From: Brachionus plicatilis
Taxonomy: Eukaryota > Rotifera > Eurotatoria > Ploima > Brachionidae
DNA: 64,000 bases
Assembly (NCBI GenBank): GCA_010279815.1
Contig: QEOQ01000180.1
Location: 1,833,214-1,897,213 of the forward strand
Reading direction: 5' to 3'
Below, in pieces: positions 46,723 through 59,500 of the stretch; the stretch's first letter is position 1; each line of letters opens with the position of its first letter. Position numbers and translations under genes: made by a program. Under the pieces are notes generated by a model. The model had not been told where the DNA came from. It made no database searches and saw nothing but the letters and a program-made list of their open reading frames with translations.

Positions 46723-48538
46723 ATGGAGAAACAAGTCGAAGTCATCAGAGTTGATGACGAACTTAAATTGGAAATAACTCCAGTGGATAATAGCAAAAAT
46801 CAAAGCAAACCAGTGAGAGTGATCAAAGTTATTCTTAAAGTGTGTTCAATTTTAATATGTCTTTACTCATTTATTGTGTCGCTGGACCTAATGAGCTCTT
46901 CTTTCCGCTTAATAGGCGGAAAATATGCCACTGAAGCATTCAAATCGAATGTGATTCTAACAAATCCTGTAGCAGGACTGGTCATAGGTGTCATAGTGAC
47001 TGTTGTTGTGCAGTCTTCATCCACTTCTACCAGTATTATAGTCAGCATGGTTTCATCGGAAAGTGAGCTAAAATTCTTGACAAAACTTTAAAATAATAAA
47101 AAAAAATTTAGTTTTAAGTGTTAAATATGCCATTCCAATAATCATGGGTGCCAATATTGGAACTAGTGTGACCAGTGTTCTAGTCTCTCTGACCCAAGTG
47201 GCTGATAAGGAAAATTTTCAGCGAGCTTTTTCTGGCGCGACTGTTCATGATTCTTTCAATTTGCTCAGTGTTTTAGTCCTTTTGCCGATAGAAATTTTGA
47301 CCGGCTTCTTGCAGTATAGTACCGAAGCTTTAGTTGGCGTCTTTGTCTCCAGTTCATCTGGCTCAACCAAAGAGCTTGAATTGTTGACCGCATTGACAAA
47401 ACCATTGACTAGCTCCATAATACAATTGGACAAGCAAGTCTTGGAAGCAATAGCTCAAAACATTTCCAAGCCAGACGATACTTTGATAAAACATTTTTGT
47501 CCTAAAAATACAACAGTAAATTCAACAGAATTCTACGACCAATTTAATAAATGTAATTTGATAAAAATCAAAAAAAAAATTTATCTATTTTTATTTTAAG
47601 GTTCATTTTTATTGGAACCATTGAATTGGCCTGAATGGGCAATCGGTCTCTTGCTTTTGATTGTTTCTTTGGTCGTTTTGTGTTCATGTCTGATTGCATT
47701 AGTTAAAATTTTAAGCTCTTTATTCAATGGTCCAGTGGCTAAATTGATTCAAAAAGTTGTTAATGCAGATTTGCCAGGCAAATGGAAATATTTCACAAGT
47801 CCTATAGCTATTCTACTTGGGTGTATTCTTACAATAATTGTACAAAGTAGCTCGGTATTTACTTCTAGCTTGATTCCTTTGGTTGGTTTGGGACTAGTGA
47901 AGATAGAAAGGTTGTTTCCGTTAACACTGGGATCAAATTTAGGAACCACCGTTACTGGTATTTTGGCAAGTTTAAGTGCCAGTTCCAGAACATTAAAATA
48001 CTCATTGCAAATTGCATTGTGTCATAGTTTATTCAATATCACCGGTATATTGGTCTGGTATCCGATACCTTTTATGAGAAAATGTCCTTTGGCCATGGCT
48101 CGTTTTTTGGGTAGAACATCAGCGGAATACAGATGGTTCGCTGTATTCTACATAGTCATGACTTTTATGTTCATACCTTCGTTCATTTTCGCTCTTTCAT
48201 TGGCAGGACTGTAAGATTAATTTTTTTGCTATTAATTTTAACTAAAGTAAAATTTTTTTAATAGGGTTATATTTTTATGTGTGTTAATTCCAATCATAAT
48301 TTTGATTGCATTTGTATTAATTGTTAATTATTTACAAACGACCAGATTTGTGTTGAAATTGCCAAGGTTTTTGCGAGATTGGAACTTTTTGCCACTGCCA
48401 TTGATATCTCTGCAACCATATGATAATTTAATCACAAGATTTTGTTGCTCATGTTTAAAAACCAAATCTAGAGTAGCTCCAGTCGAGAACATTGATCTTA
48501 GAGAAGTTGTGGTAAAGGAACCAAGTGCAAAATTTTAA
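46723..48538 (+). CDS. SLC34-type sodium/phosphate cotransporter, copy B
   Basis: Tandem paralogue of copy A, 244 bp downstream. Exons 46723-47062, 47112-47552, 47601-48210, 48265-48538 give 554 residues; it has three fewer introns than copy A. Seen: [54 protein letters not shown], extracellular loop with Cys and N-glycosylation sites (KNTTVNSTE), [59 protein letters not shown] and the C-terminal [18 protein letters not shown], then a Cys-rich patch FCCSC. The electrogenicity triplet reads Ser-Ala-Asp instead of Ala-Ala-Asp; the key Asp is kept. Poly(A) AATAAA at 48636-48641. Confidence 0.93.
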
Positions 48539-48641
48539 AACTTAATTCTATTAATTCTGATTGTTATTGTTATTCTAAGTATTTATTGTCATTTTACTGA
48601 TCATTTTTGTTAATTATTTTTTAATAATATTTTTTAATAAA

Positions 48642-49141
48642 CAACATTTATCTAATTTATTTTTACTTAACAAAAATAAAAATTTAAAGAATTAGTAGTA
48701 GTTGAATTTTTTTTGTGAAAAATGTGAGTCACTGGGTCATTGAATGTAGAACTTAAAATTTTAACTAATTGAATATTTAAATTATCTTTAGTTAATTTTT
48801 TTCAATTCTTTTCTTAATAAATTTTAATCTAGGCCGAGAATTAAAAAGAATCTTGTACCTCTTGTACCAGTGATAAATTAATTGATATGCTATTTTAAAA
48901 AGCTTGTTAAATTTTTTTTCGGATAAGCAAGAATATTAACTTAATATAACAATCGATTAAATTTTAAAGAATTACCTCTGATTGGATTTGTATTAATTAT
49001 GCGTAATTAAATTACATATTAATAAAACAATGCTTTTATAAAAGGTCCAGAATGGGGAAAATTATATAATTTTACGTAATATTGTAGTAGTAGTAGTTTT
49101 GACTGTAGCTGGCTAGTCAGCGAGAGGGCTGATAAGGTATA
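48642..49141. other. Intergenic, 3' flank of SLC34 copy B
   Basis: AT-rich; includes the 3' tail of a LINE on the - strand (a short TAG repeat near 49084-49097). Confidence 0.45.
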
Positions 49142-49337
49142 CTAAGACAGCTGATGTGATTGATTGCTGCTCATCCAGCAATCGATGCCTGCTTTATAGC
49201 TTTTAACATTAGGGGCTTTAACTAATTGATTTGACAGCGAGTTCCCATATGTTTGCGGTTCTGTTGGAAAAAAAGTTATCTTAATGTTGAAACCTGGAAA
49301 TTTCTTTGTGATATTTGAAGCAGTGACCTTGAGGTCA
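49142..49337 (-). pseudogene. LINE 3' coding end (detached part)
   Basis: On the - strand one frame reads NSLSNQLVKAPNVKSYKAGI then DCWMSSNQSHQLS and stop, with IWE(N)SLSN upstream after a frame slip. This is the typical C-terminus of jockey/CR1-like LINE ORF2 (IWNSLP...V.A.....FK..ID). It belongs with the RT fragment at 50405-51003. Confidence 0.65.
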
Positions 49338-50404
49338 CAAAAAAAAACGATGATTAATCGATAAAAATTGATAGATGAATCATTAATGAGTTAGGAACGA
49401 TTTCATCGAAATTCAGCGATGAAAATTAGAATATTTCATCGGAAATAATCGATGAAAAAATATTCTAATACATTATAATTTTTTTAATATTTCAAATTAT
49501 TTTTAAGAAGACAATAATAAGCAGAAGTTTTAAAAACATAAGATTTTTTTAAAAATTTTTTCAAAATTTATCTACATTTTTGATTTATTAAAGACATCAA
49601 TTCACTTTTTCTCAATAGAAAAAATTTAATTTTTTACTTTTGTAATTAAATTATTAGCTTTAGAATTGTGCTTTATTGTCTTTTGTCTAGACTAAAGGCA
49701 GCTTGAGTAAAATTTTGAATCAAAGAACATTGCTAGCAATCCAATTAGACATAAAATCCTTTGTTAAGAGGAGATCCACTAGATACACAATTAATTGAGA
49801 ATTTACACAAATTATAGGCTTTTTTTGTAGTTAAATTTACAGAAGCATTCGATATTTCAGCATCATATCTTTCGGCTTAATTTTTTTTGATTTATTCCCT
49901 TAAATATCAGAATTTTTTTTTGTAAGGTTTATCTGAAAAAAATTAAAAATTTATTTTTTGATTTTGAAACTTAAAAAAAATTTAAAATTATAAAATTAAA
50001 AAAATAAACGTAAATTTTTTTATATTTTGATTTTTTTGTTCGGCTCAAATAAGACCCGTCTTGGCCGTTAACGTAGTTTTTTTTTAATTTTGGACTGACA
50101 AGAGTTAATAGCTGTTAGATCAAATTTAAATAAATAAGCACTTAACTTTACAACGAACTAATAATTTATCACAATAAATTCAATTAGTTCATAAACTTTT
50201 TCTTGGTTTCAATGCAAAAAAATCATTCATAATTGATGAGATAATTAAAGAATGAAGCAAAGATGAAAATCTAAAGTATTTCATGATTGGGTCATTTCTA
50301 AATGTTTTGAAGAGAATACGATGAAAATTTTCTGGTTTTAATCCAAAATCATTTTTCATCTATAAAAAATGAGATGATTCATAGATGAATCATACATGAA
50401 GTCA
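49338..50404. mobile_element. Probable element inserted in the LINE
   Basis: About 1.07 kb separates two parts of one LINE. Its ends share imperfect inverted repeats (AACGATGA...GATGAATCAT at the left, ATGATTCATC...TCATCGTT at the right), and inner palindromes GAATATTTCATCG/CGATGAAAAAATATTC are present. No coding content and no clean target duplication. Confidence 0.45.
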
Positions 50405-51003
50405 TCGTTGTTAGCTTGACTGGGTCTTCATTATTTTTTTATGACAATAAAATTGTTTCTTTTTCAACTAATTCTTTTCCATGCATGAACTTGTATTATT
50501 GAATTAGATCACCTCTTTTTCTTCTTTCAACCATATTTGTAATGTTCAAAGCCTTCAATCTGCTTTTATACAGTTTGTTTCTAATTGAAGAAAAAAATTT
50601 CTCGTAGCTCTGTGTTGAATCCTTTCAACGTTCTCACATTCAGACTTAAGAATTGGAGACCATACAGGCGCTGCAAATCCCAAAAGAGGACGAACAAAAG
50701 TTAAATACAATGATCTAAATAACTTAAAATCAAAACGAACGAATGATTTCCTGATGCGACCTAACATTTGATTTGCTTTGTTTGTAGCCTGTTTCACTTG
50801 ATTTTTCCATTAAAGATTTGTATTGAAAATAAATCCAAGATCTCTTTCGGTTTCTGACGTTGATAACTGCTTACCTTTAATAAAATAAGGAAATTCTTAG
50901 TTTTTATGACCATAATGCATAACCACACATTTTGATGTGTTGAAGAGAAGAAGCCAATCTTGAGTCCACTTGAAAATCTAATCTAAATCTGATTGTAGTT
51001 TCA
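50405..51003 (-). pseudogene. LINE reverse-transcriptase thumb/C-domain fragment
   Basis: The best stretch (50555-50797) reads ATNKANQMLGRIRKSFVRFD, SLYLTFVRPLLGFAAPVWSP and NVERIQHRATRNFF. Before it come KLQSDLD, WLLLFNTSKCVVMHYGH, STSETERDLGFIFNTNL. After it, with a frame shift, come EEKEVI and MEKN. This is classic jockey/CR1-type LINE order. Several stops make it dead. Confidence 0.78.
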
Positions 51004-51179
51004 CTGCGCTTATTTCTGATACCGTTTGCCAGAATATTGACATATATTACATTATTTTTAGCAAGCTTAAGTAATCTTACGTGAATATTAGTCGGTAAGG
51101 ATATGTAATTTTACGAAAAATTACGCATAATTAAAAAAAATTGAAAAAGATTGCTTCTCTACATCAATAAGTATCATTC

Positions 51180-51490
51180 AGACAAAAAATTTCTATTCTG
51201 GCCCGACTAGGTCTCATTACTCAGAAGCGTCATTGGACTCATTGGTCGAAAATTCAATCGATCATGTCGACAAGATGGATAACTCTACAAATTTTCCTGA
51301 ACCTATTGATGAATTTTGGTCAATATTTGAAGGGGAAGTCTACGAGGATGGCTCGTAAACAAAAACATTTCATCAATCGAGGCTCAAGATACTTAAAATG
51401 TCTGCATGAAATCAGCCTAACATCAATACAGACCCTGACAGAAAGTGTTACAAGTCAGATTGCAAAATTTGAAAAAATGACATAATAGAA
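51180..51490 (+). pseudogene. Degenerate coding-like remnant, unknown
   Basis: One frame from about 51190 reads SGPTRSHYSEASLDSLVENS then IDHVDKMDNSTNFPEPIDEF, WSIFEGEVYEDGS and a stop. Later it resumes as KTFHQSRLKILKMSA and NINTDPDRKCYKSDCKI with stops. Composition is protein-like against the AT-rich surroundings. Possibly part of a transposon protein; I do not recognise it. Confidence 0.35.
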
Positions 51491-51626
51491 GAAAGATTTA
51501 AATAAACTTTGTAAAGCTTTAAATTCTATTTCTAAATCACTAGGCACAAGTCTTCATTCCTTAAAAATGAAGGACTAATGACCTTTCGAAAAAATTGCAG
51601 AAACTAAATCTTCACCTGTTAGGGTA

Positions 51627-51730
51627 TTGTGAAATTCAAATACAAATTGAACAAAAATTCTTCCGTCTTTGATGAATTAAAATCAAAGTCAATAAAATAT
51701 ACTTAAAAAAATACTGCAACTATTAGATAA
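51627..51730. mobile_element. Truncated copy of the TTGTGAA-ended MITE
   Basis: Starts TA|TTGTGAAATTCAAATACAAATT and runs to AATACTGCAAC, the same as the left end of the complete copy at 52107-52454 and the copy at 63795. No right end seen. Confidence 0.6.
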
Positions 51731-52106
51731 ACATAAAAAGAGATTAAAACACATAAATAATGTGAATAGCCCATAAAAGAAAAATAGTTTATTAAAAAAG
51801 AAAATACACACACAAAAAAAATTTCCTAGTCTGTGAATTATCCATAAATTTGTATTGTTTTTTATTGTTTTAATAAAAGTCATAAACATAAAAAAACACA
51901 AAAATTATTTTATGAAAGCTGGAGTTGTCTGTGCACAATGTTTAATTATTTGTGCAATTCGACTTGGTTTCAAGGTATTTTTTAAAAATGTACTAAATTT
52001 GAAACTAAATTTCCAGGAACTTGTGTGTTTTTAACTTTTCGAGATCTACTTAATCGAAATTTTAAATTATCTATATTTAATTAATTTTATTTTAGAATTT
52101 ATGTTA

Positions 52107-52454
52107 TTGTGAATTTCAAATACAAATTGAACAAAAATTCATCATTTTTTGAAAAATTAAAATTAGAATTAATAAAAAATTTTAGAAAAAATACTGCAAC
52201 ATACTTTGTTGCACCTATTTTGCCTAAAATAATTTTCTTTTTGTAAAAATAGACAAAAAATACAAGGTCAATATGATTTAAATAGATTTTTTATTTGATT
52301 TAGGATAAAAAAGAAAACAAAAATTTTGTTTAGCTTAAAAAGGTAAAACAAAGTATGTTGCACTTTGTTGCAGTATTTTTTCTGATATTAACTTTCATTT
52401 TTATTTTATCAAAAAATCAAGAATTTTTGTTCAATTAGCATTTTAAATTCACAA
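52107..52454. mobile_element. Mariner-like MITE flanked by TA
   Basis: 348 bp with inverted ends TTGTGAATTTCAAATACAAA (left) and TTGTGAATTTAAAATGCTAA (reverse complement of right), both continuing TTGAACAAAAATTC, and both flanked by TA. Inside, a second inverted pair AATACTGCAAC / GTTGCAGTATT and GTTGCAC repeats are present. Non-coding. The TA flanks suggest a Tc1/mariner-type origin. Confidence 0.7.
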
Positions 52455-55400
52455 TACCATATTTATGTTTTATTCACTTTATACCAATTTAATTTTGAGA
52501 CTTTTTTATATGTGCTGTTTTTTATTATTCACTTTTTATGTCTATCCAATCTTCGCCAGAATATCATTAACTTTAAACTTTAATCGGAATGTATATTTTT
52601 TTAAAATGCACCGATTGCTGGAGTTAATAGTAATACAAAATTTGATTTTCATCAAATTCTTCGGTCCTTTTTGCTCGACCGAGTTAACAGTCGCTACAAC
52701 CATTCATTTTTAATTATTGTAATAGAGCTGAAAATCAAAATTTCGCTAAATATGAGCAATTACAATAAAGTAAAATTTTTTAATTGTATCATATAATAGT
52801 TAATCCCATAGGAATCGGTTTGAATATTATTATATTTAAAAAAAGAAAAAATTTAGGTCAATTAAAGAAATTCAAAAAATATTTGATGCAAAAAAAATTA
52901 ATTTTTTAGTTTTTGTTTTGCGCCCATATTGTTTTTGTCGCCAAATTTTAGAGATTAGTTTTTTTTGGGGGTTTTTTCCAAAAAATTATGATGCCTGTTG
53001 GTCATGTGTATTTAAATTAAATTACATAAATTTTATATTGAAATTGTTTTAAAAAATTCAATTTAAAATTCAATAATGTATAATTCAAAAATTCAATGTC
53101 CTTTCTTTTTTCTTTATTATTATTAATTTTTAAAATCTATTGTAGTATCTATTTTTACAGACCTAACTTGTATTTGAACTAAAGCATTATTATTAAATAC
53201 CTATTTATCTGCTTTATCGTTTTAACTAAATCAAATCTTTCTTTAAATCAAAATTTTTGCACTACAGTTATTTAGCAAAAACAAGCTAAATAAATTTAGC
53301 CAAAGAGTGAATATAAGTTTTTTAATAGAATTTTTCTTATTCACAAAAATCTACATAATATTCATAAATCATATTAATTTATGAAAATTGATGTATTACC
53401 AGCTTCAATTATGTAAATTCCAACTTAGTATTCCTAAAAATTTTATGAATCATGATTGACACATTGCACGTTGTATCGAATTAATAATAAAAATTTGAGT
53501 TTTTTTATCATTAAAATTTATTAATTTTGTTTCATAGAAGTATTCATATTGTTTTTTAGTTAACGATTTACAATTTGTTTTTTTATTTAAATCATTTTTA
53601 TTTTGAGAGACAATAGGTTCAAAGAGAGGACATAAATCATATGAAAATTCAAATTAATAATTATTTTAAAAATGTCAATGTTAAAAAATTTTTCCTTGAA
53701 TAAAAATTGAGATTTTTAATTTTTAGAATATTTAGAATTTTGCAAAAAATTTATTAAAAATTTCTTAAGTTGATGAAAGAAAACTTTTAAACTTTTAGAT
53801 TTTATAGATCTTCGTAATGCACTAAGACCTGATTAGAGAGAGATAACTTTATTTACCCTTGAATCCGTATTTAATTAAAAGAAAATGCTTATCACAACAA
53901 TGCATTTTTTTGATCTTTTCTCAAAAATTAATCAATTATTTTTTTAATTAAAACGTACAAAAATAATAAATTTTATAGACATTTTCCTTAAATTCAGAAC
54001 AATTAATTCAGTAAAGAATTAATTCAGTAAAGAAATTAAATTCTGGTCAGATTGTTTAGAAAACCTATTATGCTTCATCATAAATAAAAAAACTTTTTTC
54101 TTAAAAGTGACTGGTATCAGTTTATAAAATTAATGTCACTAATTATTTTAATTTTTAACCTAATGTTATAATGAGGGCAAAAATTTTCAAAGTTAAAACA
54201 TTATATTGGAATTAAAAACATGCAAAATGAATTCTTTCATTTGCAATGATTATTCCGATTACATTTACGAGAGGTTTTTCTTTTACATTTTCCAATAAAA
54301 ACACATTTAATGTACTTATTTTTCGTTAAATTTTTTTATTTTTGGCATTGAGTATGTAATTATTTTAAATCTGAAAGAATGATCCTAAATTACTTTGATA
54401 ACTAAAATTGAAATGTGCTTGTTGAAAAGGCCCGATCTACCACATGCCTAATGAAAAATTATTGACTTACACAAACATGACAAAGATGGTCTGAAATCAT
54501 TGGAAAGAGGTATTTTAAGCATACGGTTTATGCGACTATTAATAACGTTATACGAAAAGGAATTTTAAAATTTGTATATAAAAAAAATATTTTAACTTAG
54601 TTAATTTAACCTAAAATAAAGAATTCAAGTTTTTGAAATATCAACTTATTTTTAAATATTTTATTTTATTATTATAGTCTAAAAAATCTGCATGATATTC
54701 AAAAAATTAGAAAAATATGCTTGACTATATTTAACTCAAAATGCAAAGTATATGATTTCAAAGAAGCTGAATTCAAAGGAGCTTTTTTAAAAAAATTTTT
54801 AATGTCTAAGATTTTATTTTTGAATTTGAGTTTTTGAGCATTTCACAAAATCACAAAAAATTTTGGTTTTTATAATTAAATAATAATCAGATACGATTTT
54901 TTATTGAAATCGTTTCAGACAAAATCTTAGGTTATGCCAAAATAACTTTATGGCATGCATATTTCATTCTATTAAAAATAATTATTATATGTCATTTTAA
55001 CATGCCAAATGAAAAATTGCCTGTGAAAATTTAGCAATTATTATTTTAAACAAATTTAATGAAAGTTTATTTTCTTAAAGATTATTGAATGTTTTCTAAA
55101 TTTTACTAAGTCTTGGTTTATTTTTTCTTATATATTTGAACAAGTTTTTTAGTGATCGATATTTGAAGTTCAAAATGGAAAACAAAACTTTTGCCCAAAT
55201 TCAAATATTCAAGATAAATCTCAAGCTTTATTTTTTTTTTCTATGAATTAATTAAAAATGATGAACCTGTGTGCTTTTATTTTGAAAAATTACACTATAT
55301 GAATGTTTATTTGCTAAATATTTACTTAATTTTCAAAATAATTGAAGCCAAATTTTTCATTACTTCGAATAAATCATTTTACTAATTTAGTCTTTGCAGT

Positions 55401-56532
55401 TACTCAATATAATAACAATTCATAGCTTATATTTATCAAAAAATGTTAATTTTTGGAACCGATAAAAAATTTTATTTATAATTGATATTATCAAGGTAAA
55501 ATTTAGAAAATATTTGGAAATCAAAATTCGAATTATGTGTCATTATTTTTATTTTAAAGTCGTTAAGGAAAATACAATAGTTTATTTAGTTTATTTTTTC
55601 CCAATACTATGTGAGGAAAAAAAAATTAAACCAAAATGTCATAAATAGCATTAGAATTATTTTTTAATAGTATTTAAAACTTCCTTTAAAGTAAAGAGAT
55701 TTTTAATTATCTTTGAGACTCTCCTAATTTTAAAATATCTAATGTAGAAACCGATTTAAACCAACAAGGGTGTATTTATTTTTCATGATAAATATTACAA
55801 AAAGAAGAAAAATCACACTAAATTATAATTTTAAAAATTGGGTTTTATTATCTGATCACGACCGATAAGCACATTTTCAATTTTTTTGTTGTCTGGTCAT
55901 TTGTTTATTAATCGAAATCAAGCATTAAGAAAACGTTGCCTCAAGGCTTTTAAAATTATTTTAAAATATTAAATATTTTATACACCTTTAGAAAACCTCT
56001 TCAAAATGAAATTTATAATCTTCAATTTAAATTCTAATCTTTATTCAATTAATAAAAAGATAATTTTTTTTATATTTAATAATTATTTTTTGTTGCATCC
56101 ACTCCATACACAAGTATTTGATTAAATTTTATTTTGATTCATGTGTTTATAATATTTAATTTAGAATTTTATTCTAATTTTTCCTCGATGACTGGATCAT
56201 TAGGCTTTCAAAATATTGAAAGATTATCGAACTTTATATGTTTTCTTTTTAGCTAATATGGAATTTTTGTCTCTAGGCATAATTTGAAATAATTTTGTTA
56301 AAAATAAAAAATAATTTTTCAAAAATTATGCATATTTCTAAAATCTTTTATTACAATTTGAATTTTTAATTAATTAAAATAATTCATCTAATTCTTACCT
56401 AAAAATTTTAAATGATCTATCCAGAATTTGGGGCGATTCAAATTTTTAATTAATCGACACGACACTTGAATGATGAGAAGATTTAAAAATTTCAATTTAT
56501 TTTCAGATTTTTATACGTCCAAATAGTCGGTA
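52455..56532. other. Gene-free stretch upstream of HIP1
   Basis: About 4 kb of AT-rich DNA. No coding exon, tRNA or clear repeat was recognised. The last part should hold the HIP1 promoter. TTTTCAG occurs about 20 bp before the HIP1 start. Confidence 0.5.
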
Positions 56533-59500
56533 ATGTACAGAACTAGAAACAGCGATATTGGCCAGAGTTTTAAGAATTCTTTGAACGAAATTTTGCCAAA
56601 TAAAGACCCGGAATCATTAGAAAGAAGCAAGTTTCATCATTCTCAAGTAAGAATTTATTATTCCTTTAATTTCTTAAATTTATCTTTATTTTAATTTAAA
56701 GCACGCGAGTTTATTAAAAGCCATAAATAGTATCGAAGGTCCAATCAAAGAGAAACATGTGAGGAATTTGATTCTGGGTAGCTGTGCTGAAAGAAGTGTT
56801 CTTCCTTTTTGGTTTAATGCACTACGTCTACCAATTTATGGTAATCAAATCGTGTGCTGGAAGTTTTTGTTTGTAGTTCATAAAATTTTAAGAGACGGAT
56901 ACCATACTGTAATTTAAGTCAAAATCATATTAAATAACATTAGAAATATTATTTAAAGTCGGTAAACGACTCAATTAGATACACGACTACCTTAGAAGAT
57001 CTCGGAAAAACCTGGATACATCTTAAGCAAGGCTATGCTTTTATAATAAACAAATATTGTAGTTTTTTGATATTCAAACTAAAATTCCACAAAAAAGTAA
57101 GTAACTTGCTACCAAATCCTTTTTCCTTAAAAGAAAAATTTTTTACTAATCGAATCCCAAAATTTGATTTAAAAGGGGACAAATAATCATAAAATAAATT
57201 TAAAATATTTTTTTTTTCTAGAATCAATTTATTCCACCCAATCTTCAAATAGAAGATAGAGACCTCGAGAACTTTATTTCACACGATATCAACAATTAGT
57301 AAGCTCAAAAGACCGGTTTTTTCGAACTTAATTTTTTACCTTAAATTTTAGCTTTCAATTGTGCTGTGATTTTTTCGACTATCTGGATGAAATAATAGGA
57401 TTTCAGAATTTGAGTAATATTTTAATTAATTTTGAAAACATTTTTTTAATAATAAAAAATTTAAATTTTTAAAGTTTTTGTGACCATGGATCGTTCACGA
57501 TCTAACTCAATGATTGAAAGCGGTCAGTGTAAATTAACACCGATCATTTTGTTGATCCAAGAGTCTAACCAATTGTACCACTTTACAGTAAAATTCATGT
57601 TCAAACTTCACGATAGTATTTGTTTTTTAAAATTTGAAAAAATTTAAGTTAAAATTTTTTTTTAGATTTACCCGGCGATGTTCTTGAAGGCCATAGGGAA
57701 CGATTTTTAAAAATTTTCTCACAGTATTAAAATTACATTTACAATCATTTGATCAAAATTAAATTTTAAATTTTAAGGCTGCAAAAGTTCTATGAATGTT
57801 GCAGAAGTTTGATTTATTTCAAAAATTTGATCACTATTCCTGAATTACCTCAAGTAAATGACGCTTAAAATTTTGTCACAAAAATCATTTTTAATATTTA
57901 AGAACCCTCCAAATTTTCGAATTAAATCCGAATTCAATAGCTATACCAAACCAGTGATGGAGATAAAAGAGGAGACCCCAAGCGAAATTGACGAAGACAA
58001 CACACTTTTATTGGATCTAAATCCTTCGAATGAAAAGGACAATTCGTTTGATGAACAGCAACAGCAGCAGTATATGTACATACAGCAACTACTCCAAGAA
58101 ATAGAATACCTAAGGGGTGAGATCGAACGCATTAATGTTGAAGTATGCTAAAAAATTTAATAAATTAGATTTTAAGTATAATTTAAATCTAAATTATCTA
58201 GAATGCCTTCGAAACAAGGAGTTTGCGTGAAAAAATAAAAAATTTAGAAGATGGTTTGATGCATTCTAAAACCGAAATCGAGCAGCATAAAATTGTAAAT
58301 TTAGTATTTAAATCTATTTGATTGAATTTATACGATCATTCAATTTTAGAAAGCCAGTAATTTGGAAGATAAACTTAAGATTATGAGCGAAAATGAAAAA
58401 GCTCGAATTGATGTAGAAAATTTAGAAAGTAGTGTTTATTTTTTGTGATTATTTGATTAATTTTCTTTTTTTTTTTTCAAGGAAAAGCAGTTTCTTCCGA
58501 AGAAAAATTTAACAAACTTAAGGAATTGTACAATAAATTGAAAGAGGAACATGTTTCATTGTTAAGACAAGTGACTGTCAATATTTTTTGTAAATGAAAA
58601 ATTGAACAATTTTTTTAAGGAAGCTGATGTTCGAAAACAAAAATCGTTGCTATCTGAAGCTTGTGAGCATTCCAAAGAGATGCAGAAAGAAGTAGAGAAG
58701 AGATTGGAAGATACAGAAAATGAAAAATGCAAACTTGAGAAAAATCTCCAAGAGAAAAACACTGAACTTCAAGCATTAAAATCTGAAATAGAAATATCCC
58801 AAGCTGACAAACATTCATCAAATCAAGTATTTATTATCAATTTTTTAGTAAATGAAGATTTTGCTCAATTTTACCAGATTTATTTCCATTATATAAAATA
58901 TACTAAAATACTTTATTTAGTCATTCCTCTTCATTTTAAAATTTTTGCAAGTATTTAAAAAATTTTATTTTCAGTGCTTTTATTTTACATGGTTCTTACA
59001 AAAATATTTGTAATTTTACGTGATCTTACGTTAGATTTTGTGTGTAAGAAAGTGTAATTTTGGGTAAAATTACATAAATTTATGTAGGAATCATGTAAAA
59101 TAAAAGCTCTATATATCAGATGAAAATTAAATTAAAATATAATTCTTTTTTAATGATCAAAGTTAAAATGAAATTTTAAATTTTTAGAAAAATACGATAT
59201 TTCAAATGTAGAAAAAACATGATGCTTTAGAATCTTTTTGATAAGGATCCGAATTTTTTATTTAAATTTTAAGCTTTCTGTTTATTAATTAGTATTGAAA
59301 ATTTATTAAGTAAATATAAATATTTTGGCAAATTGAAGTTCATGAAGCAAAGTAAAATTTTTGATCAAATTTCAAGCGCTCAATTTTGCTCAAAAATTTT
59401 TAGATGCTCAATTAAATTTCATCGCAGATTTTTAATTTTATTAACATTTTAAAGCTTTATTTTTAAACTTATAAGCAAGATTGAGCGCTTGAAATTTGAT

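Noticed and set aside
52465..52713. Open frame of 82 codons with hydrophobic segments
   Set aside because: Hydrophobicity follows from T-rich DNA (Phe, Leu, Tyr, Ile). No splice partners or conserved motifs, and it begins right at the end of a MITE.
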